Source: Haloglomus litoreum (lineage in GTDB: Archaea > Halobacteriota > Halobacteria > Halobacteriales > Haloarculaceae). From it: DNA of 64,000 nucleotides. The stretch lies in contig NZ_CP119988.1 in assembly GCF_029338515.1 (NCBI RefSeq), positions 2,418,001-2,482,000 of the forward strand, in the 5' to 3' direction. Shown here in pieces: positions 38,547-47,779 of this stretch (the stretch's first letter is position 1; each line of letters begins with the position of its first letter). The notes under the pieces are model-generated. The model searched no databases, was not told the origin of the DNA, and was given only the letters and a program-made list of their open reading frames with translations. The position numbers and the translations under genes were made by a program.

Positions 38547-39097
38547 GCGACGACGCGGCGGACGGTGGCGGTGGGGCGGACGACGCCTCGGCAGAGAACC
38601 AGCCCCACCGGTTCGACCGCCTGCCCGCGACCGCCGAGGAGCGAGACGTGCCCGAGCGCGCGACCCGGGAGGGCGTCGTCGAGTTCTGGCACGACCGCTA
38701 CGGCGTCGACCCGTCGGTCTGGGACGGCTACACCTTCTGGGAGAAGGGCGCGGGCAAGGTGTGGGCGTTCGCGGGCGACCTGCCCTCGCCGGTCGAGGTG
38801 GAGGCGATGGGGATGACGTTCCTCCGGACCGGTGGCGAGCACTGGAAGCCGACGACCGACGCCGTCCAGCGGTTCGGCCGTCACGCGACGGCCGACGACA
38901 CCGTCATCGACCTCTCGCGGGAGCGTGCCGCGCGGTTCCTCGCCGGCGAGGACCAGGAACTCGACTGGGACGGCGACTGGGGCTACCTGATCGTTCGCCA
39001 CGAGTACGGAGGGCGCCCGGAGCCCGTCGGTGTCGGCCTCTTCGTGCACGGCGAGCTGCGCTCGCAGGTGCCGAAGGGACGGCGCCGGGAGCTGTGA
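38543..39097 (+). CDS. companion of the RNA m5C methyltransferase (NIP7/PUA-like, uncharacterised)
   Basis: A 184-residue protein whose ATG at 38543 overlaps the methyltransferase stop. After an acidic 35-residue leader it has conserved-looking blocks: WHDRYGVDPSVWDGYTFWEKGAGKVWAF, MGMTFLRTGGEHWKPTTDAVQRFG, LAGEDQELDWDGDWGYLIV and the PVGVGLFVHGELRSQVPKGR end. The pattern resembles the C-terminal domain of RsmF-like methyltransferases and PUA-type RNA-binding domains, so it probably provides the RNA-recognition part split off from the enzyme. Function is inferred from coupling. Confidence 0.8.
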
Positions 39098-39343
39098 GGC
39101 CCCGATACGACATCGGAGCAACGTTCGACACGCCCCCACCACGAACGGCCACATCTCCGGTCGAATCATCGACGAACAGCCGTGTATTTCAACCCACCTA
39201 GCTGGAACGTGGAATCCGTTTCCTTCCGTCGATCCGTGGGTTCGTGTGATGCAACACGACCGTTCGTCCGCCACTCTCGACTGGAGACCTGCGCCCGAGA
39301 CGCGGTGGCCATCACGGTGTGGCGCCGTGGAGGGCGTCGCAGG

Positions 39344-39658
39344 ATGACCCCGCCCGATAGCTCGGCCGGAGCCACCCCGGATGCCCGGGGCCCGGGCGGT
39401 CCACAGTCGGATGTCTGCTGGCGCTGCCGGGACGCCCCGGACCGGCTCCGCGAGGTCGACCACCCGGACCCGGCCATCGATCGCCGGGTCAGGGTCTGTG
39501 CGACGGGCTGCTGGCTCCCCGAGTCGGCCACCTACTGCTGTCACGGCTGCGGCGATGACGTGTCCCGCGAGCGGACCCGCCTCGTCCGGGCGTCGACCCG
39601 GGCGGACCTGGTGCCCGAGTGCCTGCGCTGCAACCGGGCCGTCGTCACGGGGGACTGA
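39344..39658 (+). CDS. small Cys-rich protein, possibly zinc-binding
   Basis: A 104-residue reading frame from ATG 39344. It contains regularly spaced cysteines: CWRC near residue 25, single Cys at VCATGCW, then YCCHGCG and ECLRCN near the end, about nine in total. This pattern suggests two zinc-binding clusters. The frame is open further upstream to 39182, but no supporting start is evident. The 246 bp between the previous gene and this one hold nothing I recognise. It may be a real small metal-binding protein or a chance frame in high-GC sequence. Confidence 0.5.
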   Translation: MTPPDSSAGATPDARGPGGPQSDVCWRCRDAPDRLREVDHPDPAIDRRVRVCATGCWLPESATYCCHGCGDDVSRERTRLVRASTRADLVPECLRCNRAVVTGD

Positions 39659-39734
39659 GCCCGGCCAGCGGTTCGGTCCGAGCATCGATTCGTCGCGCGT
39701 GCGCATCGAGCCTCGAACGTCCCACGGGGGGCCG

Positions 39735-41147
39735 TCACCGCTTCCGAACGCGCATCCGCACCGGGTCCGCCGGTCGCATCGTGACCGCCATGTCGAGTTC
39801 GGGCTCCGGGTCCGACAGCAGGTCGAGGTCGACCCGCTGGAGGAGCGTCGGCAGCGCCGTCTTCAGTTCCAGCATCGCGAAGCGCATCCCGATGCAGTGC
39901 CGTGGGCCGCCACCGAACGGGAAGTAGGCGTAGTCCGGCAGTTCCTCCTCGAGACCGTCGGTCCAGCGGTCCGGGTCGAAGGTCATCGGGTCGTCGTACC
40001 ACCGCTCGTCGGTGTGGATGTGGAACTGCGGGAGCGTGAGCTTCGTCCCCTCGGGGATCCGGTAGCCCCCCAGTTCGACGTCCTCGCGGGCCTCCCGGAA
40101 GATGATGAACGCCGGGGGGTAGCGCCGCAACGATTCCTGGATGACGCGGTCCGTGTACTCCAGCTGTGGCACCTGCGCGGGGTCCGGCGCCGACCCCGCC
40201 AGCAGGCTCGCGTACTCCTCGTCCAGCCGTGCCCGAACCTCCTCGTGCTTGGCCACCTCCAGCAGCGTGAACGTGAGCGCGAGCGATGTGGTCTCGTGGC
40301 CCGCGAACAGGAACGTCGCCATCTGGTCGCGCAGCTCCACGTGGGACATGGTGTCGCCGGTATCGTCCTCGGCGGTCAGCAGGAGCGAGAGGATGTCGTC
40401 GTACTCGTCGGCCCGCCCGCGGCGCTCGTCGATCAGGGCACCCACGAACTCACGGAACTCGGAGAGGACCCGTCTGTACCGCCGGTTCTCGGGCGTCGGA
40501 ACCCAGACCGGCAGGAAGGTCGAGACCCCGTCGAGACTGCCGCGGTCGTTGATGGTGGTGGCGAACTCCCGCACCAGGTCGGCCTCCCGGCCGAGGTCGA
40601 TGTCGAACAGCGAGTGTGCGAGCACCTGGAGCGTCAGCCGGGAGAGCTCGTCGTCGATGGACACGACCTCGCCGTCGTCCCATCCCTCGACCATCCGACG
40701 GGTGTAGTCCGCCATCGCCTCGCCGTACCCCTGGACGCGGTCCATGGTGAAGGCGTTCTGGACCGCCGTCCGCTGCCGGCGCCACTGCTCGCCCTCCGTC
40801 AGGAGCAGGCCCTCGCTGGCGAACTCGCCGCCCAGATCCTCGAACCCGTACTTGCCGAACCGCTCGTGGTCGGTCAGGAGGACCCGCTCGACGAGGTCCG
40901 GATGGAGGACGGTACAGAACTCCAGCCGCGGGATGCTGTAGCTCACGACGTCGCCGTACTCGCTCATCTCCCGGTAGAACGCCCGCGGGTCCCGGACCAG
41001 CGAGAGCGCGTTTCCGAGCAGGGGGAGGCCGTCCGGTCCCGGCGGTGTCTCCGCCGGGAGCGTCGACCCCTCGCCGCCACCGGGTGCGCGGCCCTCGGCC
41101 TCGGCGTCACCGGCCCGTTCTCGAACGCGTGGGCGTGGTCGTGACAT
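39735..41147 (-). CDS. cytochrome P450
   Basis: A 470-residue P450. Its hallmarks are complete: the I-helix oxygen-activation motif FLFAGHETTSLAL, the K-helix ExxR (IQESLRRYPPAF), the DPDRWTDG meander and the heme-binding loop FPFGGGPRHCIGMRFAMLE with its thiolate Cys. The N-terminus is hydrophilic (RPRPRVRERAGD), so the enzyme is soluble. It probably hydroxylates a lipid, terpenoid or fatty acid with an unknown ferredoxin partner. It is divergent from a Bat-like regulator with 88 nt between, which suggests local control. Confidence 0.95.
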   Translation of the reverse strand: MSRPRPRVRERAGDAEAEGRAPGGGEGSTLPAETPPGPDGLPLLGNALSLVRDPRAFYREMSEYGDVVSYSIPRLEFCTVLHPDLVERVLLTDHERFGKYGFEDLGGEFASEGLLLTEGEQWRRQRTAVQNAFTMDRVQGYGEAMADYTRRMVEGWDDGEVVSIDDELSRLTLQVLAHSLFDIDLGREADLVREFATTINDRGSLDGVSTFLPVWVPTPENRRYRRVLSEFREFVGALIDERRGRADEYDDILSLLLTAEDDTGDTMSHVELRDQMATFLFAGHETTSLALTFTLLEVAKHEEVRARLDEEYASLLAGSAPDPAQVPQLEYTDRVIQESLRRYPPAFIIFREAREDVELGGYRIPEGTKLTLPQFHIHTDERWYDDPMTFDPDRWTDGLEEELPDYAYFPFGGGPRHCIGMRFAMLELKTALPTLLQRVDLDLLSDPEPELDMAVTMRPADPVRMRVRKR

Positions 41148-41235
41148 GAGTGATGATAGTGGTGCCGTGGCGACGGTCGTTATCCCGAAGTGCCTAGCAC
41201 CATTATGTGTAGAGACGAGCCAGGGGTGACCGTGG

Positions 41236-41898
41236 ATGCGCTACCTGCACGCGCGCCTCGACCAGCCGGAGTGGATGCGACACCCGATGCAGCGGTTCCT
41301 GGCGCGTTCGGACGCGATGGAGCGGGTGGAACTGCACGCCTGGAACCTCTCGCGGGAGGACGTGCAGTTCGCGCTGTTCTACATGGTCGGCGACATCGAC
41401 GCCTACCGCGAGCGCATCGACGAGGTCGAGCCCGTCCGGGAGTACGAACTGACGCCGGTCGACGAGGAGCACTTCTACTCGTACGTCTGCCAGACGTACA
41501 CCGACGCCGACGAGGCGTTCTTCGACGCCTTCGCCGCCCTGCGGCTGGTGGTGGTGCCGCCGCTGGTGTACGACGGGAGGGGCCGGCTGACGCTGACGAG
41601 CGTCGGGGCCGGTGACGCGCTGACGGAACTGGTTGCGACGCTCCGGGACAGCGCCGATATCGGCGTCGAGGTCCTGGAGATCGGCGAGTACGACCGTCGA
41701 CACGGGACCGTCGCGGCCGGACTGACCGACCGGCAGTTCGAGGCCGTCGAGACGGCGACGAGCCTGGGCTACTACACGACGCCGCGGGAGGCGGCACTGG
41801 CCGACGTGGCCGATGAACTCGGCATCGCGGAGGCGACGGCCTCGGAGCTGCTGCGCCGGGCCGAGTCACGGGTGATGGAGCGGGTCGTCGGGACCTGA
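41236..41898 (+). CDS. bacterio-opsin-activator-like HTH regulator, divergent from the P450 gene
   Basis: A 220-residue regulator with an N-terminal sensor-like domain (about 150 residues; MRYLHARLDQPEWMRHPM start) and a C-terminal HTH_10 domain (LTDRQFEAVETATSLGYYTTPREAAL, then ADVADELGIAEATASELLRRAESRVM). It is related in layout to the regulator at 23.1-23.7 kb. The divergent arrangement with the P450 makes the latter a likely target. Confidence 0.9.
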   Translation: MRYLHARLDQPEWMRHPMQRFLARSDAMERVELHAWNLSREDVQFALFYMVGDIDAYRERIDEVEPVREYELTPVDEEHFYSYVCQTYTDADEAFFDAFAALRLVVVPPLVYDGRGRLTLTSVGAGDALTELVATLRDSADIGVEVLEIGEYDRRHGTVAAGLTDRQFEAVETATSLGYYTTPREAALADVADELGIAEATASELLRRAESRVMERVVGT

Positions 41899-41911
41899 AC
41901 CACCCTGTGGC

Positions 41912-42805
41912 TCAGTTCCGTCCGACTCCCGTCCCCTGTCCTCCCTCGTCCTCCCCACCCGCCTCGAACTCCCCGAGGGCACCCTGCACGGAATCGCTCG
42001 CTCGCGTGCTCAGGAGCAGGTACGCCGCGCCGGTCGCGGTGGCGCCCGTCACCCGGCGGGCGAGCCAGCGCCGCAGGCGGAACCGCGAGGAGAGGCCGAC
42101 CGCGTTGCGCCAGGCGCTGGCCCGGCACTCGTCGATGGTGAAGATGGCGAGGCGCTCGTCGGCCCGGCCCAGCGACTCATCGACCGCCACGAGGCCGGGT
42201 GCCTCGCTCGCCAGCAGGTCCTGGATGTCGTCGACGATGGTCCGGAGCACCTCGGTCACGTCGCAATGGTCGGCGTACCGGGCCGTCCGGTCCCGCTCGA
42301 TACCCGCATCGACCAGCGCGAACGCGAGGTCGTAGTTGATGTGGGCGTTCACACCCAGCAGGGCGTCCTGGGCGACCAGCGAGTCCGGCTCCGCGGCGGA
42401 GTCGAAGGCGAGTTGCCAGGGGTCCGCGACGGCGGACAGGGCGCCCCGCTCGTAGTTGTGGCACGCCTGCCGGTAGCGGTTGGCGAAGGCGACGAGGTAG
42501 GTGGCGACCCACTCGGGGTCCTCGAACTCGCCGCGCTCGATGCGCGCCGCGACCGCCTCGGTCGTCCGGGCGTACACCGTGAGGAACACCGCGCGGTCGT
42601 CCCCTCGGTCGGCGAACTCGCGCCGCAGCGCGTCGAGTCGGTCGCGGGCCTCCTCGACCGAGCCGTACGGCGCTGCCAGTAATGACAGGATCTCCGGGTC
42701 ACCCCCCGCCCGCCGGCGCGCCGTCGGCCGCCCCCGACGGAGTCGCCGCCCGACGGCGGTGGCCTCCTTCCGCCAGGACCGACGTGGCCCACGAGCCCGG
42801 CTCAT
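41912..42805 (-). CDS. DUF5995 family protein
   Basis: A 297-residue protein starting at ATG 42805, preceded by a basic, possibly disordered N-terminus (RARGPRRSWRKEAT). The domain matches DUF5995: DDRAVFLTVYARTTEAVAARIERGEF, DPEWVATYLVAFANRYRQA, then a helix with the conserved LLGVNAHINYDLAFALVD. This all-alpha family is uncharacterised. The C-terminus is disordered and Gly/Glu-rich. The gene converges with the Bat-like regulator. No operon partner indicates a role. Confidence 0.8.
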   Translation of the reverse strand: MSRARGPRRSWRKEATAVGRRLRRGRPTARRRAGGDPEILSLLAAPYGSVEEARDRLDALRREFADRGDDRAVFLTVYARTTEAVAARIERGEFEDPEWVATYLVAFANRYRQACHNYERGALSAVADPWQLAFDSAAEPDSLVAQDALLGVNAHINYDLAFALVDAGIERDRTARYADHCDVTEVLRTIVDDIQDLLASEAPGLVAVDESLGRADERLAIFTIDECRASAWRNAVGLSSRFRLRRWLARRVTGATATGAAYLLLSTRASDSVQGALGEFEAGGEDEGGQGTGVGRN

Positions 42806-42993
42806 GGGATCTCTACCACACCGGAGACAATAACTCTCACCCGCTGGTGACCGGATGGCGCCGGATCGGCACGAGATGGATACAACGGAGATGTCGTGTG
42901 GTCCGGGTTTCAATTCCGGATGTTATCGATCCGATCCCGAGATTATCCACATCCTTCCGCATCACTGGCGCGTTCCGCACCCTCCGACCGCCG

Positions 42994-44523
42994 TCACTTC
43001 TCTCGGACCGTCCCGCCGGACAGCCCCTCCCACTCGACGCGATAGCCCAGTCTGGAGAGGGCCGCGCTCGCGTCGTCCAGCCCGTACTCGTCGAGCACCG
43101 CCTCCACCTCGGCGAGGTCCATCCCCGGTTCGATGCGGTCGGCAAGTGCCTCCAGCACGGTGGGGCGGACGAGCGTCCGGCCGACCCGCTCGTGCCCGGG
43201 GAAGGCCTTCCGCTCGACCGCAGCCGCACCGACGCCGTGGCGCGCCGCGAGCGCCGCCAGCGTGACGACGTCGTCCTCGGGGACGAGTTCGTCCGGCAGG
43301 TCGGCCGCCGCGTCCGCCAGGAGGTCGTCCTCGTAGGCCCGGAGCGCGTCGACCACGTCCTTCACCCGGACGCTCCCCCGGTAGGGGATGGCGCCCTCGG
43401 TCAGTTCCGCGACCGCCTCGCCGACGCCGAGCGACTCGTCGACGGCGACCAGCATGGTCACGTCCTCCAGTGTCTCGAGTCGCGAGAGCTTCTTCTCCAC
43501 GTACGCCGGCGTCCAGAAGCCCATGATCTCGAAGAAGACGCGGAAGTCCGCGTGGTGGTAGTCGAACGCGAAGTCCGGGATGACCACGTGCGCGCCGCTG
43601 GCGAGCGGTTCGGGCTCGCGGACGAGGTCCCAGTCGAGGTCGAGCGACGCGAAGCGAGTGGCGAAGTCGCGCTCGACACCCGAGTCGTACGTCGGCTCGG
43701 CGACCGGTTCGGTGCCGGGGACCGAGAGGTCATCGTCCGTGAGGACCAGCTCCCGCTCGGTCCCGCGGTCGTCGACGGTCGCCTCGAGCCGCCACGCCGG
43801 CGCCGTCGCGACGGTCCGCAGGAGCCGGGCGAACCGGGTGCCGTAGCGCCGCGAGCGGGAGAAGGGCGCGCTCGGGCCCGTGACCACGACCTCGCGGTCG
43901 CCCGGCCCCGCGTCCCGGTCGCCCGCCGCGACACGGCGGACCTCGTACATCAGCCGGAGCCGCTTGACCGCCGAGACGAGTTCCTTCGGCTCGGCCGAGC
44001 GGACCCGGACCTCCAGCGCGTCGAACAGGGCCGTCTGCGCGAGCGAGAGGTCGTACTGTGCGACGAGCGATTCCGGGTCGTAGCGCGGGTCGAACGCGGT
44101 GAGGACCTGGCGGGACTCGAGGTCGGCGTACAGCGAGTCGGCCACGTCATCGGGCGCAGCGTCGAGCCCCTCGGCCGCTCGCGCGAGGGCGGTCTCGCGT
44201 TCGGCCCCGGTGACGACGCCGACCGCCTCCGCGGCCTCGAAGGCGGCCGCCCGCGCCCGCCGTGGCTCAACCGCCGCCCGCGTCTCGAAGGCGGCCTCCC
44301 GCTCCAGCAGTTTGGCGAACCCCCGGACCAGCTTGAAATCGCTCGTGTCGCGCTCGAGGTCGGTCAGCGCCTCGTCCAGCGTCGCCCGCTCCTCGGCGAC
44401 GTGGCCCTGGTACACGCCCAGCACGCGGGCCGCGAGGTCGCTCGCGTCGGGGTCGTCACCGACGAACTGGGGGTGGTACCCACCTCCAGCGCGCGAGACG
44501 CGGAGCAGGTCCTTCGTCAGCAT
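42994..44523 (-). CDS. Bax1-type nuclease (DUF790), partner of XPB helicase
   Basis: A 509-residue protein of the DUF790/Bax1 family. In other archaea Bax1 binds the XPB helicase and cuts DNA at bubble or flap junctions in nucleotide excision repair. A PD-(D/E)XK-like nuclease motif is visible: D317 in VVIPDFAFDYHH, E332 in FEIMGFWTPAYVEKK, and K344/K345. The N-terminal part has a Dus-type interaction region beginning LTKDLLRVSRAGGGYHPQF, and the C-terminus is helical. The XPB gene lies about 3.3 kb downstream in this window, not adjacent as in many archaea. The function in this organism is inferred. Confidence 0.88.
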   Translation of the reverse strand: MLTKDLLRVSRAGGGYHPQFVGDDPDASDLAARVLGVYQGHVAEERATLDEALTDLERDTSDFKLVRGFAKLLEREAAFETRAAVEPRRARAAAFEAAEAVGVVTGAERETALARAAEGLDAAPDDVADSLYADLESRQVLTAFDPRYDPESLVAQYDLSLAQTALFDALEVRVRSAEPKELVSAVKRLRLMYEVRRVAAGDRDAGPGDREVVVTGPSAPFSRSRRYGTRFARLLRTVATAPAWRLEATVDDRGTERELVLTDDDLSVPGTEPVAEPTYDSGVERDFATRFASLDLDWDLVREPEPLASGAHVVIPDFAFDYHHADFRVFFEIMGFWTPAYVEKKLSRLETLEDVTMLVAVDESLGVGEAVAELTEGAIPYRGSVRVKDVVDALRAYEDDLLADAAADLPDELVPEDDVVTLAALAARHGVGAAAVERKAFPGHERVGRTLVRPTVLEALADRIEPGMDLAEVEAVLDEYGLDDASAALSRLGYRVEWEGLSGGTVREK

Positions 44524-44659
44524 CCGGTCGGGTGGTCGGCGAGCGGCCGGTTAAGCGCTCCGTCGCATGGTCGGCCGCCGTCCGTCGGGCCGAGACCCCC
44601 CTCGGCAGCGACCCCGATCGTGCTAGAGGTTTACAATCCCCCGGCTGGAGAGGCCGGCC

Positions 44660-44860
44660 ATGAGCCCACACACGGTCTCGGTCGGTATCCCCCTCGCCGG
44701 GACGGTCCTCGGGATGGCGATCATGATCCTCGGCGTCCTGCAGGGCGGCATCAACGCGACGCTGCTGGTCGGGACGCTGGTGATGATGGGTGGGATCGGC
44801 TATCTGGCGCGCGACCTCATCATCCTCGAGGAGGAGACGGAGCCGGAGACACCCCACTGA
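44660..44860 (+). CDS. small two-helix membrane protein
   Basis: A 66-residue protein with two hydrophobic helices (about residues 9-27 and 33-49) and an acidic C-terminus. The start codon is preceded by a GC-rich inverted repeat (CCGGC...GCCGG, about 44642-44658) that contains purine-rich sequence just before the ATG. The family is unrecognised. It is divergent from the Bax1-type gene. Confidence 0.6.
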   Translation: MSPHTVSVGIPLAGTVLGMAIMILGVLQGGINATLLVGTLVMMGGIGYLARDLIILEEETEPETPH

Positions 44861-44965
44861 CGCCGTGGCGGGCGTGCTGAGAGGTGTGCTCCGGCGACAC
44901 GCCCCCGGGAACCAGTTAAGTACCTGCGTTACGCTGTGCCACGACATGGACAGCGGAGGGTGGTC

Positions 44966-45847
44966 ATGAGCCTCGACGGTGCGAGGCTCGACCTCGACCA
45001 CGTCCGGCAGGCCGTCCACGACTCCCCGGCGGCGGAGGTCGCCACGGCGGCCGGAGATCGCCCGCGGACGTACCCATTGAGTCCGTTCTACGACGAGGAG
45101 CGCGAGGCCGTGGTCGTCACCTCGCCGCCCGCGTACGCCGGGAAGGTGGACACGGTCCGGGAGAACCCGAAGCTGTCGTTGCTGTTCTACGACGCCGACG
45201 AGCCGTTCGTCCTGTACGGCCGCGGGACCGTCCGCGACGACGACCTCGAGGCGAACGCCGAGTACGTACAGGACCTCATCCGCTCGGAGCCGCCCTCGGA
45301 GAAGCGCGAGGGGTTCACGAAGACCTCCTCGGTGCTCGACTCGCGCATCGGCCGGTTCCTCTTCGGCTGGTACGCCCTCCGGCTGGTCGTGGAGGTCGAA
45401 CCGGTGCGGGTCGAGCCGCTCGGCGACGCGAGGCCAGGGTCGTTGCCCCCCTGGCCGGAACAGGGCATCGACACGACGGAGGCCGAGTCCTACGACCGGC
45501 TGGCGCTGACCGTCGTCGACGAGGACGGCTGGCCGACGACGCGGACGGTCCGTGGCGTCGAGCGCCAGGGAGCGGACACCCTCGCGCTGGAGACGCCGCT
45601 GCCGGTCACGGACGGACAGTCCGCCTGCCTCCTCTGTCACTGGCACACGCCGGACCTCTCGAAGCTCGGCCAGCGGCTGTTCCGGGGCCGCGTCTCGACC
45701 ACCGACGGGGCCGACCGCGTCCGCTTCGAGCCCGGTAGCTCGACATCGATGCGGAACGCGACGCTCCTCGACCGCCTGAAGTTCATCTGGACGGGCAAGC
45801 GCCGGACGCGGGCGTACTTCCGGAGACAGGAGGAACCCGGCGCCTGA
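44966..45847 (+). CDS. pyridoxamine-phosphate-oxidase-like FMN-barrel protein (two tandem domains)
   Basis: A 293-residue protein starting at ATG 44966. It appears to carry two FMN-binding split-barrel domains. The first (about residues 5-145) has AEVATAAGDRPRTYPLSPFYDEE and NPKLSLLFYDADEPF. The second (about 180-290) begins YDRLALTVVDEDGWPTTRTVRG and includes CLLCHWHTPDLSKLGQRLF. Such proteins bind FMN, heme or F420; the lone Cys/His cluster hints at heme or metal. The product is cytoplasmic and the substrate unknown. It may be co-transcribed with the small membrane protein upstream. Confidence 0.78.
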   Translation: MSLDGARLDLDHVRQAVHDSPAAEVATAAGDRPRTYPLSPFYDEEREAVVVTSPPAYAGKVDTVRENPKLSLLFYDADEPFVLYGRGTVRDDDLEANAEYVQDLIRSEPPSEKREGFTKTSSVLDSRIGRFLFGWYALRLVVEVEPVRVEPLGDARPGSLPPWPEQGIDTTEAESYDRLALTVVDEDGWPTTRTVRGVERQGADTLALETPLPVTDGQSACLLCHWHTPDLSKLGQRLFRGRVSTTDGADRVRFEPGSSTSMRNATLLDRLKFIWTGKRRTRAYFRRQEEPGA

Positions 45848-45865
45848 GTCCGACCGGGAGGGGCG

Positions 45866-47710
45866 TCAGACGCCGTAGAGCACCGCGATGCCGACCGTGA
45901 CCACGACCGCCAGGAGCAACTGCAGCGGGAGTCCGACCCGGGTGAAGTCGGTGAACCGGTAGCCGCCCGGCCCGTACACCATCAGGTTGGTCTGGTACCC
46001 GATGGGAGTGGCGAAGGCGGCCCCGCCGGCGAACAGGACCGCCAGCAGGAACGCGAACCCGTCGGCGCCGACCCGGGAGGCGGTGTCGACGGCGACGGGT
46101 ATCATCAGGACCGTCATCGCGACCGGGGTGATGAGGGCGGCGACCAGCCCGGAGACGACGAAGACCAGTCCCAGCAGCACGAGCGTCGGGACGAAGGCGC
46201 TGACCTCCGCGAGGAGAGCCGCCACCAGCGCCGCACCCCCGGTCCGCTGGAGCGCCATCCCGAGCGGGAGGATGCCGGCCAGCAGGAAGATGACGTTCCA
46301 GGAGACGGCGTCGTACGCCTGCCGGGTGGAGAGGCAGTCGGTAACGAGCATCACGAAGACGCCGGCCAGCGCCGCGATGACGATGGGCAGCAGGTCGAGG
46401 GCGGCCACCAGCACGACCCCCGCGAGCGTCGCGAGCGCGATGGGGGTCCGGTCCGAGAGTGGCTCGGGCTCCACCTCGTCGAACCCGAGCGGACGCTTCG
46501 GCTCGCGCACCAGGGCGAGGTCGTCCGTGTCGGTGAGGTACTGCGCCGCGGCGGGCGTCGTCTGGAGCAGGAGTGTGTCACCGGCCCGGAGGCGGCGCTC
46601 GGCGAGGTCCTCGCGGAGCAGTTCCCCCTCGCGCTTGACCGCCAGGACCGTCGTATCCAGGCGCCGGGTGAGGATGCTCTCGCCGATACTGGTGCCGACG
46701 AGGTCCGAGTCCGGGAGCACGACGGCCTCGACCAGCTGTCCCCGCTCGCCCAGCAGGTCCTCCTCGGTGACGACCTCGCGGGGGAGCTGCCGGAGCGTGT
46801 ATCGCTCGACGAGGCGGTTCAGGTCCCGCAACGTCGACCGGACGACCAGCGCGTCACCCGTCTCGACGATACGGTCGGTCGTCGCCGCGATGACACCCTC
46901 GCCATCGCGCTCGATGCGCAGCAGGTCCGCCCGAACCTCCTCGTCGCCATCGATGACCTCCTGGACCTCGTGGACCGACTCGCCCACGAACGGTGATTCC
47001 TCGCGGACGGTGACCAGCGAGAGGTGGTCCTCCATCTCGTAGGCCTCCGTCAGGTCCGTGTCGACGGCCACCCGCTCCGGGACGAGCCACCGGCCGACAG
47101 TCACGAGGTAGACGATACCGACGACGAGGACGACGATTCCGAGTGGCGTGAACTCGAACATCCCGATGGGGCCACGATCCAGCAGGTCGACGGCGAGGTC
47201 ACTGGCGATGAGGTTGCTCGCCGTCCCGACCAGCGTGAGCTTGCCGCCCAGCATCGCGGCGAACGACAGCGGCATGAGCAGCCGCGACCGCGAGATGCCG
47301 GCCTGTTCCGCGAGGTCGGTCACCATCGGGATGAACACCGCGACGACGGGCGTGTTGTTGACGAAACCCGCCGAGAGACCGGTCGTGGAGACCGTGGCCG
47401 CCAGCACGCGCCGCTCCTCACCACCCGTGATCCGGCCCAGGAAGAGCCCAAGTCGCTCGACGATACCGGTCCGCTGGACCCCCTCGCTGAGGATGTACAT
47501 CGCCAGGACGGTGAGCGTCGCGGCGCTCCCGAACCCCGACAGGGCCTCGGCGGGCGAGACCTGCGTGAGCGGTTCGAGGACGGCCAGTGCGACCAGGATT
47601 CCGATGGCGGTCACGTCGGGCGGGAGTTTCTCCGAGACGAACAGCGCCAGTGCCGCGAACACGAGGCCGAACGTCACGGCCATCCCCGTCGTCACTGGCG
47701 GCAGTGCCAT
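45866..47710 (-). CDS. SLC13-type anion/sodium symporter with two RCK-C (TrkA-C) domains
   Basis: A 614-residue transporter. Two sets of membrane helices (about residues 1-210 and 430-614) flank a soluble middle part that holds two RCK_C/TrkA-C domains (about 215-305 and 320-400). The helix motifs FVNNTPVVAVFIPMV and GGKLTLVGTASNLIASDL are typical SLC13/DASS substrate-site sequences, mirrored by PIGYQTNLMVYGPGGY in the second half. It probably takes up sulfate, phosphate or dicarboxylate with Na+. The RCK-C domains suggest gating by a bound ligand. Confidence 0.92.
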   Translation of the reverse strand: MALPPVTTGMAVTFGLVFAALALFVSEKLPPDVTAIGILVALAVLEPLTQVSPAEALSGFGSAATLTVLAMYILSEGVQRTGIVERLGLFLGRITGGEERRVLAATVSTTGLSAGFVNNTPVVAVFIPMVTDLAEQAGISRSRLLMPLSFAAMLGGKLTLVGTASNLIASDLAVDLLDRGPIGMFEFTPLGIVVLVVGIVYLVTVGRWLVPERVAVDTDLTEAYEMEDHLSLVTVREESPFVGESVHEVQEVIDGDEEVRADLLRIERDGEGVIAATTDRIVETGDALVVRSTLRDLNRLVERYTLRQLPREVVTEEDLLGERGQLVEAVVLPDSDLVGTSIGESILTRRLDTTVLAVKREGELLREDLAERRLRAGDTLLLQTTPAAAQYLTDTDDLALVREPKRPLGFDEVEPEPLSDRTPIALATLAGVVLVAALDLLPIVIAALAGVFVMLVTDCLSTRQAYDAVSWNVIFLLAGILPLGMALQRTGGAALVAALLAEVSAFVPTLVLLGLVFVVSGLVAALITPVAMTVLMIPVAVDTASRVGADGFAFLLAVLFAGGAAFATPIGYQTNLMVYGPGGYRFTDFTRVGLPLQLLLAVVVTVGIAVLYGV

Positions 47711-47779
47711 ACCAGGTCGGCGACGGCCCCCGACAAAACGATTTGCCCTGTTCCTCCATTCGAGGCGGAGCGGACCGCC

